A stretch of DNA of 14,091 bases, taken from Lachnospiraceae bacterium (GTDB taxonomy: Bacteria; Bacillota; Clostridia; Lachnospirales; Lachnospiraceae). The notes under the pieces are model-generated. The model was given only the letters and a program-made list of their open reading frames with translations, was not told the origin of the DNA and did no database searches. A program made the position numbers and the translations under genes. Location of the stretch: NCBI GenBank assembly GCA_020860745.1, contig JAJBTR010000025.1, positions 1,230 through 15,320 of the forward strand, written 5' to 3'. Below, piece by piece: positions 1 through 7,263 of this stretch. How positions within the stretch are numbered: position 1 is the first letter of the stretch; each line of letters begins with the position of its first letter.

Positions 1-336
1 TCCATTATAAAAAACATATGATGTGTAAAGACTGATTTTTGACGATGAACACGCCATGGAAAATCAGATGGTGCGCCGATATGACGCCCAAATCAGGCAG
101 CTGAATGTTAAGAATAAAAACTGCCACGACCTGTTCTACAAAGAATAACACATAATCACGCTAACCGCAATCAAATGAGAGAAAAAAGTCTCACAAAATA
201 AAAGCCCACTTGTTTGTGAAATATGCCTAAACAAGTGGAACTTTCACAGGGCAGTCCCTCCTACCGGAGCGTACGATACTGTTTCTTTTCTCAGGGTCAG
301 ACCACCTACCTGGCATGCGCCGCCAGGCGCACATAA
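1..336. other. Intergenic region downstream of the operon
   Basis: I see no supported gene here. A 30-codon plus-strand frame (56-148) ends in TAA but has no ribosome binding site. It could be the tail of a decayed gene, but I do not recognise it. The right half (about 206-336) is rich in short inverted repeats, including CCTGGC/GCCAGG at 309-314 and 322-327 and the long hairpin at 206-238. It may hold a small minus-strand structured RNA or only tandem terminators. Confidence 0.4.
206..238 (-). terminator. Distal hairpin with T-rich tail
   Basis: A perfect 10-bp inverted repeat (CCACTTGTTT / AAACAAGTGG) has a 13-nt loop. Read on the minus strand it is followed by GCTTTTATTTT, which fits a rho-independent terminator. 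It lies about 100 nt beyond the terminator at 337-367. It could be a back-up terminator for the operon or the 3' end of a separate small RNA. Confidence 0.5.
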
Positions 337-367
337 AACAGGCATCCGAATCAATCGGATGCCTGTT
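337..367 (-). terminator. Terminator of the 2-oxoacid/CoA-transferase operon
   Basis: A perfect 13-bp stem (337-349 with 355-367) and a 5-nt loop start 10 nt after the CoA-transferase stop codon. On the minus strand the stem runs into TTTTATG. The length of the stem and its position make this the probable end of the minus-strand operon. Confidence 0.8.
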
Positions 368-376
368 CCCTTATCC

Positions 377-1936
377 CTAAGCTATTTTCATCGGTTCCTC
401 CCGGAAAATTCGTAAATCCATTTGCTTTAATTCCGAAGACATCTGCGGGGCAAATTCCATCTGATCCAGAACATCTTTCTGCAAATCGATCCCAGGTGCT
501 ATCTCCGTCAAAAACAAACCATTTTCTCCCAGACAAAAAACTGCTCTTTCTGTAATATACATAACTTTTCGCTTTGTTTTTCGTGCATATTCTCCGGAAA
601 AGGTGATCTGCTGGACATGTTTTTTAAATTTCTTTTGCGTTCCCTCGCTGACAATAACCAGTTTCCCGTTCTCTACTTTCTCAACAAGTCCACCAGCAGT
701 AAAGGTTCCCACAAAATTTACTTCCTGTGTATTTTGCGAAATATTAATAAACCCTCCCGGACCCGGACAGCGAGTTCCAAATTTAGAAACATTGACATTT
801 CCGGCAGAATCTATCTCTGCTGCTCCCAAAAAGGACATCGACAATCCTCCGCCATCATACAGATGAAACACATCTGACAGATTATAAATGGCTTCCGGAT
901 TGGCACTGCCGCCAAAACCAAGTCCTTCCACCGGCACGCCGCCCTGGGGACCTGATTCCAACGACAACGATACTTCCAGACCTTCTTCATTTGCAACACT
1001 GCCGATTCCTGAAGGAATTCCAATGCCAAGATTAATCAGACAGTTTCGTTTCAACTCCAGGGCACATCGGCGTGCAATCACTTTTCTGTTTGACATTGCC
1101 AGCGGCGCAAGACCTTTCGCAGGTGTTCGCTGCTCTCCGCATAACTCCGGTGAATATTCAGAAGCATACCCCTGGAGGTACAGATCACTCCTGGATACGA
1201 CTACATAATTCACTAAAGAAGAGTGAATGCGAACCTTCTTAGGATGCATAGAGCCGCGCTGCACCACCTGTTTTACTTCCGCAATCACTATACCTCCGCT
1301 GTTGTGTGTCGCTGCTGCCAGATCAAACCCAAAATCGCCAAGCGCGTTATATTCCATCGAAAGATTTCCGTCTTCAGCTGCATAGGTAGCTCTGACCAGA
1401 CACGCATGAATCGGAAACGGCTTATAAGCAAGGCATTCCTTTCCGTCTATCGTCACTTTCTCAACCAATGCGCGCCCCTGCTCCACAGCCCGTTGATTCA
1501 TCCGGCAACAATCATTTGCCGGATCCGCATAGGTTCCCATTCCCACATTCGTTATAACAGCTGGTCGATGACCCGCTATCGCGTCATATAAATGAATCAT
1601 AACACCCAGCGGCAACGCGTATCCGGCAATTTCGTTTCTTCCAACCATCCCAGATATCAACGGCGCATTTGCAAAATGTGCCGCAATAATCGTATCAATC
1701 AAACCGCTTTTTGCTATGCGGTTCAGCCCCCAGTCCGCCTTTGTATTATCCCCCGGGCAGGCAGCACAAGTCACGGTCAGATTTCGCGGAACATTCTTGC
1801 GTGTATACCGATCTGCCAGAGCCAAGAGAAGCGTTTCCGGAGCCCCGTATGCTCCGAATCCGCCAACACCGACTGTCATGTCATCCCGTATCGCCAAAAC
1901 AGCATCCTCTGCTGATACAAACTTTGCCTTTGTCAT
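377..1936 (-). CDS. Acetate/propionate-type acyl-CoA transferase (family I, YdiF/Pct-like)
   Basis: This 519-residue protein joins the alpha and beta CoA-transferase domains in one chain, as in propionate CoA-transferase (Pct) and YdiF. Family members move CoA between acyl-CoA and acetate or other short carboxylates through a glutamyl-CoA intermediate. The N-terminal glycine-rich loop is at about residues 22-34 (GVGGFGAYGAP). The catalytic glutamate is in SLESGPQGGVP, about E327, close to E324 of Clostridium propionicum Pct. Length is normal. The ATG at 1936 is preferred over an in-frame GTG two codons upstream because AAGGAG sits about 7 nt before the ATG. It is the last gene of the operon, 38 nt after the DUF554 gene. 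It probably recovers the CoA thioester made by the oxidoreductase, or activates the imported acid. The substrate cannot be read from the sequence. Confidence 0.9.
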   Translation of the reverse strand: MTKAKFVSAEDAVLAIRDDMTVGVGGFGAYGAPETLLLALADRYTRKNVPRNLTVTCAACPGDNTKADWGLNRIAKSGLIDTIIAAHFANAPLISGMVGRNEIAGYALPLGVMIHLYDAIAGHRPAVITNVGMGTYADPANDCCRMNQRAVEQGRALVEKVTIDGKECLAYKPFPIHACLVRATYAAEDGNLSMEYNALGDFGFDLAAATHNSGGIVIAEVKQVVQRGSMHPKKVRIHSSLVNYVVVSRSDLYLQGYASEYSPELCGEQRTPAKGLAPLAMSNRKVIARRCALELKRNCLINLGIGIPSGIGSVANEEGLEVSLSLESGPQGGVPVEGLGFGGSANPEAIYNLSDVFHLYDGGGLSMSFLGAAEIDSAGNVNVSKFGTRCPGPGGFINISQNTQEVNFVGTFTAGGLVEKVENGKLVIVSEGTQKKFKKHVQQITFSGEYARKTKRKVMYITERAVFCLGENGLFLTEIAPGIDLQKDVLDQMEFAPQMSSELKQMDLRIFREEPMKIA

Positions 1937-1974
1937 AGACACTCCTTTCTCAAAATCTGGTAGATTCTCTGCTC

Positions 1975-2682
1975 TTAAACACCGCTAAAATATGTCCACA
2001 ACGCCGAGATCGGCATAGCTATGATCATTGCCGGGATACTGTTTATAACGCGAATATCCCGCTTAACTCCTGCAATCCGCAGGCCCGTTGCAACCTCAAC
2101 GATACCGGCGACCGCTGAAAAATCAGCAATCATTTCGGCGGATGTGTACGGCACTACCAACTTCGAAACAGTAAATAACACAATATAAATTAACAGCTGC
2201 GGCACAGCCAGGGTGCTGACCAGACGGCCAAGCACAGCAGCAAATATAATTGCCGTAAAAAAATCCATAATCGCTTTTGTAATCAAAATCGAACTATCGC
2301 CCGCAAAACCCTCGATCAGGACACCATACCAGCCCGTTCCGCTGCAGCAAAACACGACAGCCACTGCGCAAAAAATGTTGATATAGGAATCATCTGCCGT
2401 GGTATTTTTTAAAAACACGGTTGTCGCTTTCGTTGCCAGCACATTTACTCTGTGTTCCAGGTGAGTTATTTCTCCGATCACGGTTCCCAACACCACAGAC
2501 AACACCACAGCCGATAGATTATTCATTCCGACAATGAGCCTGATACCGATTGCCATGGCACAAATACCAAAGATCGTATTCAGTGCATCTTTCATGGAAT
2601 CCGAAAGCAATTTGCCGATGATTCCGCCGACCAGACCGCCAATTATCAACGCGCATACATCTGAAATTAATCCTAATGGCAT
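1975..2682 (-). CDS. DUF554 (YdfK/YqgA-type) membrane protein
   Basis: This 235-residue protein is almost wholly hydrophobic, with about six to seven predicted membrane segments. It matches DUF554 in layout: a glycine-rich first helix (GGLVGGIIGKLL, about 15-26), VIGEITHLEHRV near 68-79, a central GxxGVLIEGFAGD segment near 117-129, and a C-terminal SAEMIADFSAVAGIVEVATGL-type block at about 181-201. The function of the family is not established; transport has been suggested. A strong AAGGAGAT precedes the ATG. It follows the oxidoreductase beta gene after a 219-nt leader with two hairpins and precedes the CoA transferase by 38 nt, so it is probably in the same transcription unit. Its presence may mean the pathway needs a second membrane step such as product export, but that is inference. 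Confidence 0.8.
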   Translation of the reverse strand: MPLGLISDVCALIIGGLVGGIIGKLLSDSMKDALNTIFGICAMAIGIRLIVGMNNLSAVVLSVVLGTVIGEITHLEHRVNVLATKATTVFLKNTTADDSYINIFCAVAVVFCCSGTGWYGVLIEGFAGDSSILITKAIMDFFTAIIFAAVLGRLVSTLAVPQLLIYIVLFTVSKLVVPYTSAEMIADFSAVAGIVEVATGLRIAGVKRDIRVINSIPAMIIAMPISALWTYFSGV

Positions 2683-2712
2683 AAAAAATCTCCTTGTATT
2701 ATCTACAGACCT

Positions 2713-2784
2713 GACGCAGTGAAAGACCGCTGCGTCGGCATTCCAGTTTTTCAGTTATTTTAAGGGGCGCCTTATGCGCCCCTT
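2713..2784 (-). promoter_or_regulatory. Two-hairpin leader between porB and the DUF554 gene
   Basis: The 219-nt gap holds a GC-rich perfect 9-bp stem (AAGGGGCGC 2762-2770 with 2776-2784, 5-nt loop) and a 7-bp stem (GACGCAG 2713-2719 with 2730-2736). The first resembles a terminator, but its T-rich side (TTTGTTTT) lies on the plus strand. On the minus strand it is followed by TTAAAATAA. It may be an attenuator or an RNA-processing site that lowers expression of the last two genes. I found no convincing promoter in the gap. Confidence 0.45.
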
Positions 2785-2901
2785 TGTTTTACTTTACAGC
2801 CATTCCCACACGAAATGTTGCAAGCTGCAATCGTTTTGTCACGAGAATACCCTCTACCACCTGCTATACGATGGGCGTTTCCCATGATATAAAAACAAAT
2901 C

Positions 2902-3786
2902 TTACACAGGGATCTCAGACGATTCCATATTCTTCAAATACTGATATCTCTGAACAATCTGGCGATTGATTTCGTCAATTTCTTCATCAGTAGCTGCGCA
3001 AAACCTTTTTTGCATCTTCAGATAGGTTGCAGCATCACCTGTATTTGCCGGCTTCCTGCCTAATGTCACTTTGCCATACTCATATTCCATGAGAACCCAG
3101 GCTCCGCATTTCACTCCTTCGCGTGCCACCTCTATCGTTTTCGCAATCGGGTATCCCCATCCTGTCGGACAGGGGCAATGAACGTGCAGGACTCTGCAGC
3201 CTCTGATATCTCTCGCTTTCTCCACTTTCCGGCGAAGATCCGGCAGATTTGCCACAGACGCACTTGCTGCATAAGGAACACGATGCGCCATCACGATTGC
3301 CATAAGGTCTTTTCCTCCAACCTGTTTCCCCGCAGGCGTTGTAGTAGTCGTGGCTGCATAGGGAGTGGAGGCACTGCCCTGCACGCCTGTATTCATATAG
3401 GCCTCATTGTCATAACATATATAGAGTATATTTTCGTTTCTTTCCATTGCTCCGCTGAGCGCCTGAATACCAATGTCTACGGTCGCGCCATCGCCCGCAA
3501 ACGCTACTACCGTCGTATGATTATTACCCTGATGTTTCAACCCAAGCGATATTCCCGAAGCAATTGCCGCAGAATTCTCAAGGTTCCCCTGTATTCCGGC
3601 AACCTTAACAGCAGCTTCCGGTCCGCAGCCGGAAAACAAAGCGGCACATCCCGGAGGAATTACCAGGACACAATCTTCTCCCAGCACATCCAGAACATTT
3701 CTCATAATAATCTCAATGCCGCAACCCTGACAGGAGCTTACACCATGCGACACAAGACCGTTTGATTCCGTCATCATTTTCAACAT
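2902..3786 (-). CDS. porB: 2-oxoacid (pyruvate-type):ferredoxin oxidoreductase, beta subunit
   Basis: This is the thiamine-diphosphate subunit of a four-subunit oxidoreductase that converts a 2-oxoacid and CoA to acyl-CoA and CO2 while reducing ferredoxin. The 294-residue protein has the TPP/Mg motif GDG (98-100) with its partner DNEAYMNTG (126-134). Cysteines for the proximal 4Fe-4S cluster are in SCQGCG (19, 22), PGCAALFSG (47) and CPCPTGW (204/206). The NEAYMNTG...TPYAATTTTTP stretch is typical of the PorB/VorB branch rather than the 2-oxoglutarate or indolepyruvate branches. The arginine I would expect in the family's NTGIQRS motif is glycine here (NTGVQGS). GGAGG lies 7 nt before the ATG, and the start overlaps the alpha-subunit stop by 7 nt, indicating translational coupling. 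Pyruvate, 2-oxobutyrate or a branched 2-oxoacid are all possible substrates. Confidence 0.9.
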   Translation of the reverse strand: MLKMMTESNGLVSHGVSSCQGCGIEIIMRNVLDVLGEDCVLVIPPGCAALFSGCGPEAAVKVAGIQGNLENSAAIASGISLGLKHQGNNHTTVVAFAGDGATVDIGIQALSGAMERNENILYICYDNEAYMNTGVQGSASTPYAATTTTTPAGKQVGGKDLMAIVMAHRVPYAASASVANLPDLRRKVEKARDIRGCRVLHVHCPCPTGWGYPIAKTIEVAREGVKCGAWVLMEYEYGKVTLGRKPANTGDAATYLKMQKRFCAATDEEIDEINRQIVQRYQYLKNMESSEIPV

Positions 3787-4982
3787 GTTTGAACCTCCCT
3801 CAGCGACATCGGATCTCCATTCAGATCATACCAGGAATTCACGCCATCCGATTTTCCCTCACAGACCTGAATCAGTTCTGCAAATATACCGCGAAATGTC
3901 ACGTCCGAAATGTCACGTCCCGCCAATCCGCCAATAAAACTGAAAATCCGGCTTTCCGCACCATACATTGCCGCCTTTACTTCCTCTGCAACAGGTGCGC
4001 TCACTCCGCCCAATCCTGCAGAACGGTCCATAACGCCAATTACTTTCACGTCCTTTAATGCCGTGCGAACTTCTTTTGCCGGGAAGGGCCGGAACATACA
4101 GATCCGGAGCAAACCGGCTTTGACCCCCTTCTGACGAAGCTGATCCACCACATATTTACCGGCACCGGACATCGAACCAATCGTGACAACCGCAACCTCT
4201 GCGTCTTCAAGATGATACGATTCCACGGTATGTAATCTTCTGCCAAAACGCTGTTCATATTCTTCGAAGACCTGTATTGTCACTTCTTCTGCCTTTTCAA
4301 AACCGATTTTCTGCTGATAGCGCATCTCCGTATATTCACTTGTAGGACACAGGTCATTGATGAACATAACATCTGTCGGATCCAGATACATATTTTTGCG
4401 TACATATGGTTTCACAAAGTCCCATGCTTCCTCATCTGTCGGCACAGTCACTTTCTGCATAGAATGAGAAAGATAAAATCCATCCAGACATACCATAGAA
4501 GGGGTCATAACCTCCTCATGTTCACTGATACGGTAGGCACACAATGTCAGATCCAGAACTTCCTGCACCGTACCGCAGTAATACTGTAACCAACCGGTAT
4601 CGCGCTCCGCCATAGTATCCTGGTGATCACACCACAGGCTCCACGGCGCTACCAGAGAACGGTTGACCACCGGCATTACAATAGGAACACGGCATCCGCT
4701 GGCCACACCGCAGACTTCGTGCATCAATGCAAGTCCAACCGAAGCGGTTGCGGTCGCAACCCGGACTCCTGTCAGCTGGGCACCAATACAGACCGACATG
4801 GCGGAATGTTCCGATTCCACACGGACATATTCAGCGTTGATTTCTCCATTCATCACGCAGTCCGCAAGATGTTCCGAAATAGAACTCTGCGGCGTAATCG
4901 GATATGCCGCTATCACACCCGGACGCGCCAGGCGAATTGCTTCTACCGCAGCGCCATTACCGTCAAGCATTTTTAATCGCAT
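3780..4982 (-). CDS. porA: 2-oxoacid (pyruvate-type):ferredoxin oxidoreductase, alpha subunit
   Basis: This 400-residue protein holds the pyrimidine-binding (PYR) domain and domain II of the enzyme. Visible motifs are AAYPITPQSSISEHLAD (25-41), the conserved acidic VRVESEHSAM (53-62), a TASVGLALMHEV block (79-90), DHQDTMAERDTGW (119-131) and GLLRICMFRPFP (290-301) in domain II. The open frame runs 81 codons further upstream, but that part only reads through the ferredoxin gene in the wrong frame. The ATG at 4982 is chosen because AAAGGGGG precedes it and the family N-terminus (MRLKMLDGNGAAVEA) starts there. The ATG lies inside TGATG, where the TGA would be the stop of a -1 frameshifted ferredoxin subunit. 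It works with the beta, gamma and delta genes around it. Confidence 0.92.
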   Translation of the reverse strand: MRLKMLDGNGAAVEAIRLARPGVIAAYPITPQSSISEHLADCVMNGEINAEYVRVESEHSAMSVCIGAQLTGVRVATATASVGLALMHEVCGVASGCRVPIVMPVVNRSLVAPWSLWCDHQDTMAERDTGWLQYYCGTVQEVLDLTLCAYRISEHEEVMTPSMVCLDGFYLSHSMQKVTVPTDEEAWDFVKPYVRKNMYLDPTDVMFINDLCPTSEYTEMRYQQKIGFEKAEEVTIQVFEEYEQRFGRRLHTVESYHLEDAEVAVVTIGSMSGAGKYVVDQLRQKGVKAGLLRICMFRPFPAKEVRTALKDVKVIGVMDRSAGLGGVSAPVAEEVKAAMYGAESRIFSFIGGLAGRDISDVTFRGIFAELIQVCEGKSDGVNSWYDLNGDPMSLREVQTC

Positions 4983-5001
4983 CAGCTCATCCCCCTTTCG
5001 T

Positions 5002-5286
5002 CTACCATCCTGATCGCCTTTTTTTGGGACATTCATTGGCGCAGATACCGCACCCTTTGCAATAACGCCAGTCAAATTCAACCGGGGAATTCTCCGTGTG
5101 GACTGTAATACAATCCACAGGGCAGATCCTCGCACATGCTTTGCAGCGCACACAGACCAACTCGTCAACCGACGGGCGCTGCAGCCGCCAGCTTCCGGTA
5201 TTGGATGCCGTAAACGCAATTGCACACGGCCCCAGGATTTTACGCGTTTTCTGTATGTTCGTAGGCATCTCTCGCTGCACGGACAT
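5002..5286 (-). CDS. porD: 2-oxoacid:ferredoxin oxidoreductase, delta (2x4Fe-4S ferredoxin) subunit; frameshifted end
   Basis: This is the ferredoxin-like electron-transfer subunit. Two complete 4Fe-4S motifs are visible, CVRCKACARICP (C45, C48, C51, C55) and CKGCGICANECP (C76, C79, C82, C86), preceded by the NTGSWRLQRPSVDE stretch typical of PorD. The 94-residue frame ends abruptly in KKRRSGW after the last cluster cysteine. Just there is a run of seven A (5019-5025). A -1 shift in it gives KKKAIRMVDERGMS, the normal PorD-type ending, with its TGA at 4984-4982 overlapping the alpha-subunit ATG. So the gene has a 1-base deletion, a sequencing error, or ribosomal/transcriptional slippage. The start is uncertain: ATG at 5286 or at 5268, both inside the end of the gamma gene, and neither has a strong ribosome binding site. 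Confidence 0.85.
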   Translation of the reverse strand: MSVQREMPTNIQKTRKILGPCAIAFTASNTGSWRLQRPSVDELVCVRCKACARICPVDCITVHTENSPVEFDWRYCKGCGICANECPKKRRSGW

Positions 5287-5791
5287 TCAACTCACCAACC
5301 TTTCCGAAACTATCACGAATCGCATTCTCTACTGCTTCAATCGTAACCAGTTCAGTCTTTGCAAGCGCCCCCAACATAGAGCTGTTGGGAATGCTTCTCC
5401 CTATATTGCGCTCAGCAATTGCGGTTCCGTCACAGACATAGATCCTTTTAAAACCATATGTGTTCCTGTAACGCTCTATCATTTTCTCATTTCCACTGTT
5501 GAGAACCAGAATCGTTTCCTCCGTACAGCCCTCTCCGACATTGACATTCTTGTCAAGAATACTCTCATCCATGACCAGCACAATGTCCGGCTCATAAACA
5601 TAACAGTTCAGAAGTACCGGGCTGTCATCTACAATCACGTGCGCAAAAACCGGCGCGCCGCGTCTTTCATGCCCGTAGGCAGGCACAGTAACTGCATATT
5701 CATCCTGGTATAAAGATACTGCCTTCGACAACACTTTCGCAGCCGTCACTGCACCCTGTCCTCCGATCCCATAAAATTTAATTTTTACCAT
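5240..5791 (-). CDS. porG: 2-oxoacid:ferredoxin oxidoreductase, gamma subunit
   Basis: This 183-residue gamma domain packs against the CoA-binding and catalytic parts of the complex. The hallmark GIGGQGAVTAAKVLS is at residues 8-22, followed by PAYGHERRGAP (37-47) and, near the end, the family's IPNSSMLGALAK. Length is typical for PorG/VorG. GAGGAGGG precedes the ATG. It is the first of four subunit genes in the order gamma-delta-alpha-beta, the arrangement known for Thermotoga and archaeal pyruvate oxidoreductases. Its end overlaps the delta gene by up to 47 nt. It starts 40 nt after the beta-propeller gene. Confidence 0.9.
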   Translation of the reverse strand: MVKIKFYGIGGQGAVTAAKVLSKAVSLYQDEYAVTVPAYGHERRGAPVFAHVIVDDSPVLLNCYVYEPDIVLVMDESILDKNVNVGEGCTEETILVLNSGNEKMIERYRNTYGFKRIYVCDGTAIAERNIGRSIPNSSMLGALAKTELVTIEAVENAIRDSFGKVGELNVRAARDAYEHTENA

Positions 5792-5831
5792 TTTCCCTCC
5801 TCTGCCATATAAAGAATCTAATACAAGAAAC

Positions 5832-7217
5832 CTACAAAATCGAAGAATCCTGTTTCAATATGTAGAAGCCGTCATCCAGACAGGTAACAATAATGAATCC
5901 TCTGTCATCTACGATGCAATCCTCCGTAACCGCATTTCTGGGTCCTTCAAAAAATGGCCAGAGCGACTCCTCTTTTTTCTTATCAGGATTTGGTGGAATA
6001 AAGTACGCCAGTTCCTTTATATAGTAGGGATCTGAAATATCGTAGATTCTCAATCCCGCATGGAAATAACAGCAATAAACGCGGTCTGTCCTCATCTCAA
6101 GCCAGGGTTTTCCATCCATCGGTTCATGAAGATTATGCGGACCAAACGGGCCATGGCATCCCAATCCCATGTCATTAAAATTCTTATACGGGAAGTTCTC
6201 CGGAACTTCCGGATAGGGAAACTCCGCGATCAGCGTTGGTCTGGCCGGATCACGCACATCCACCATGTGCAGATTATTCATCGCCTGTGCCATGCCCCCG
6301 ATATCTTCTTTCGTATAAAACTGAAATCTCTCACCCTCATTTGTGACGACCACAAGATCCCTTCCGATAATCGGCAGCGCCGTATGTGTCCTTGCCCCCG
6401 CAAAATGGCTGGAAAACGCTGGCATAAATTTCAGATTGTCAAGGCATTTTGGCTGCGTAACATCCGCGACATCCAGAACATACAGGCCGGCACCCGCATA
6501 GCCCAGATAAGCCTTATCACCAACCACAAAGGCCGGCCCATGCAGCCAGGGTTTATCCATAAACTCCGGATCAAACGGTTTTGTCGGATCGTAATCCTTT
6601 GCTCTGCCTGGGTATCCGTTAACATACTGAGACGGATCCCACCATCTGCCAACCTCTTTCGGATTACAGGGGTCTTCAATATCTATAATCCGATAAATAT
6701 AACCATCGAACCCCTGGCAATATGAGCTAAGATGAACATATCTGCCGCCATTGTACATAAATCGATGTACTCCGGCCGAATGCGGAACACCGCAATCCCA
6801 ATAGCCCAGGAATTCCGGGTTCAGCGGATCTTTCTTCAAGGAATAAATACGGATGCCTACCTGACATTTTACGTTCAGATCAATTTCATCCGCATCGGGA
6901 AGTCCGCCCGCTGCCATTGCAGCAATTAACAGGTCGTCCGCAACCTGAATTTTCGGAGTTGAAGTAGACGGATATTCCTCCGGGTCCACAAGCTGAAAAT
7001 ATTTGTGGAAAACAGGATGATACGGATCGGTCACCTCGTTAATCATAATTCCCCTGCGGGTTCCCCCGAAACAGGAGCCGTAAAGATAATATTTCCCTTC
7101 CTCTGTTTTATAAATCTGCATCTGGAACATGCCGCTTTTTCTGTCCATCTCCTGGTAGCTGCACACTTCCAGGTTTTTAATATAGCCCGGGTTTTCCCGG
7201 CTCTTTGCAAAATCCAT
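5832..7217 (-). CDS. LVIVD-repeat beta-propeller protein, possible metal-dependent enzyme
   Basis: This 461-residue protein has no signal peptide and is probably cytoplasmic. Repeated blade motifs of the form hxDhxDPxxPxhhg are visible: INEVTDPYHPVF (59-70), IYSLKKDPLNPEFLG (124-138), IIDIEDPCNPKEVG (177-190), VLDVADVTQPKCL (247-259), MVDVRDPARPTLI (318-330) and IYDISDPYYIKEL (391-403). They indicate a six- or seven-bladed propeller of the LVIVD family. Histidines recur at blade ends: VPHSAGVH (146, 151), WLHGP (226), HFAGARTH (271, 278), CHGPFGPHNLHE (355, 361, 364) and YFHAG (386). They could ring a central metal site. AGGAGG lies 7 nt before the ATG. It sits between the permease (46 nt) and porG (40 nt), so it should act on the imported compound or its product. 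No specific reaction can be assigned from sequence alone. Confidence 0.75.
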   Translation of the reverse strand: MDFAKSRENPGYIKNLEVCSYQEMDRKSGMFQMQIYKTEEGKYYLYGSCFGGTRRGIMINEVTDPYHPVFHKYFQLVDPEEYPSTSTPKIQVADDLLIAAMAAGGLPDADEIDLNVKCQVGIRIYSLKKDPLNPEFLGYWDCGVPHSAGVHRFMYNGGRYVHLSSYCQGFDGYIYRIIDIEDPCNPKEVGRWWDPSQYVNGYPGRAKDYDPTKPFDPEFMDKPWLHGPAFVVGDKAYLGYAGAGLYVLDVADVTQPKCLDNLKFMPAFSSHFAGARTHTALPIIGRDLVVVTNEGERFQFYTKEDIGGMAQAMNNLHMVDVRDPARPTLIAEFPYPEVPENFPYKNFNDMGLGCHGPFGPHNLHEPMDGKPWLEMRTDRVYCCYFHAGLRIYDISDPYYIKELAYFIPPNPDKKKEESLWPFFEGPRNAVTEDCIVDDRGFIIVTCLDDGFYILKQDSSIL

Positions 7218-7263
7218 TTAATGCCTCCTTTCTACACAGACAAAATGATTTCACGCCAATCTG

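Noticed and set aside
56..148. 30-codon frame at the left edge as a gene
   Set aside because: It has no ribosome binding site and no recognisable family. It is mentioned only as a possible remnant.
888..1915. Plus-strand open frames opposite the CoA-transferase gene
   Set aside because: They are antisense shadows of a well-supported gene, without ribosome binding sites or recognisable domains.
3178..3765. 195-codon plus-strand frame opposite porB
   Set aside because: It is antisense to a strongly conserved gene. Its residues are arginine- and serine-rich with no domain.
4983..5225. N-terminal extension of the alpha subunit by 81 codons
   Set aside because: It reads through the ferredoxin gene in another frame. 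The cluster motifs, ribosome binding site and family N-terminus support the start at 4982.
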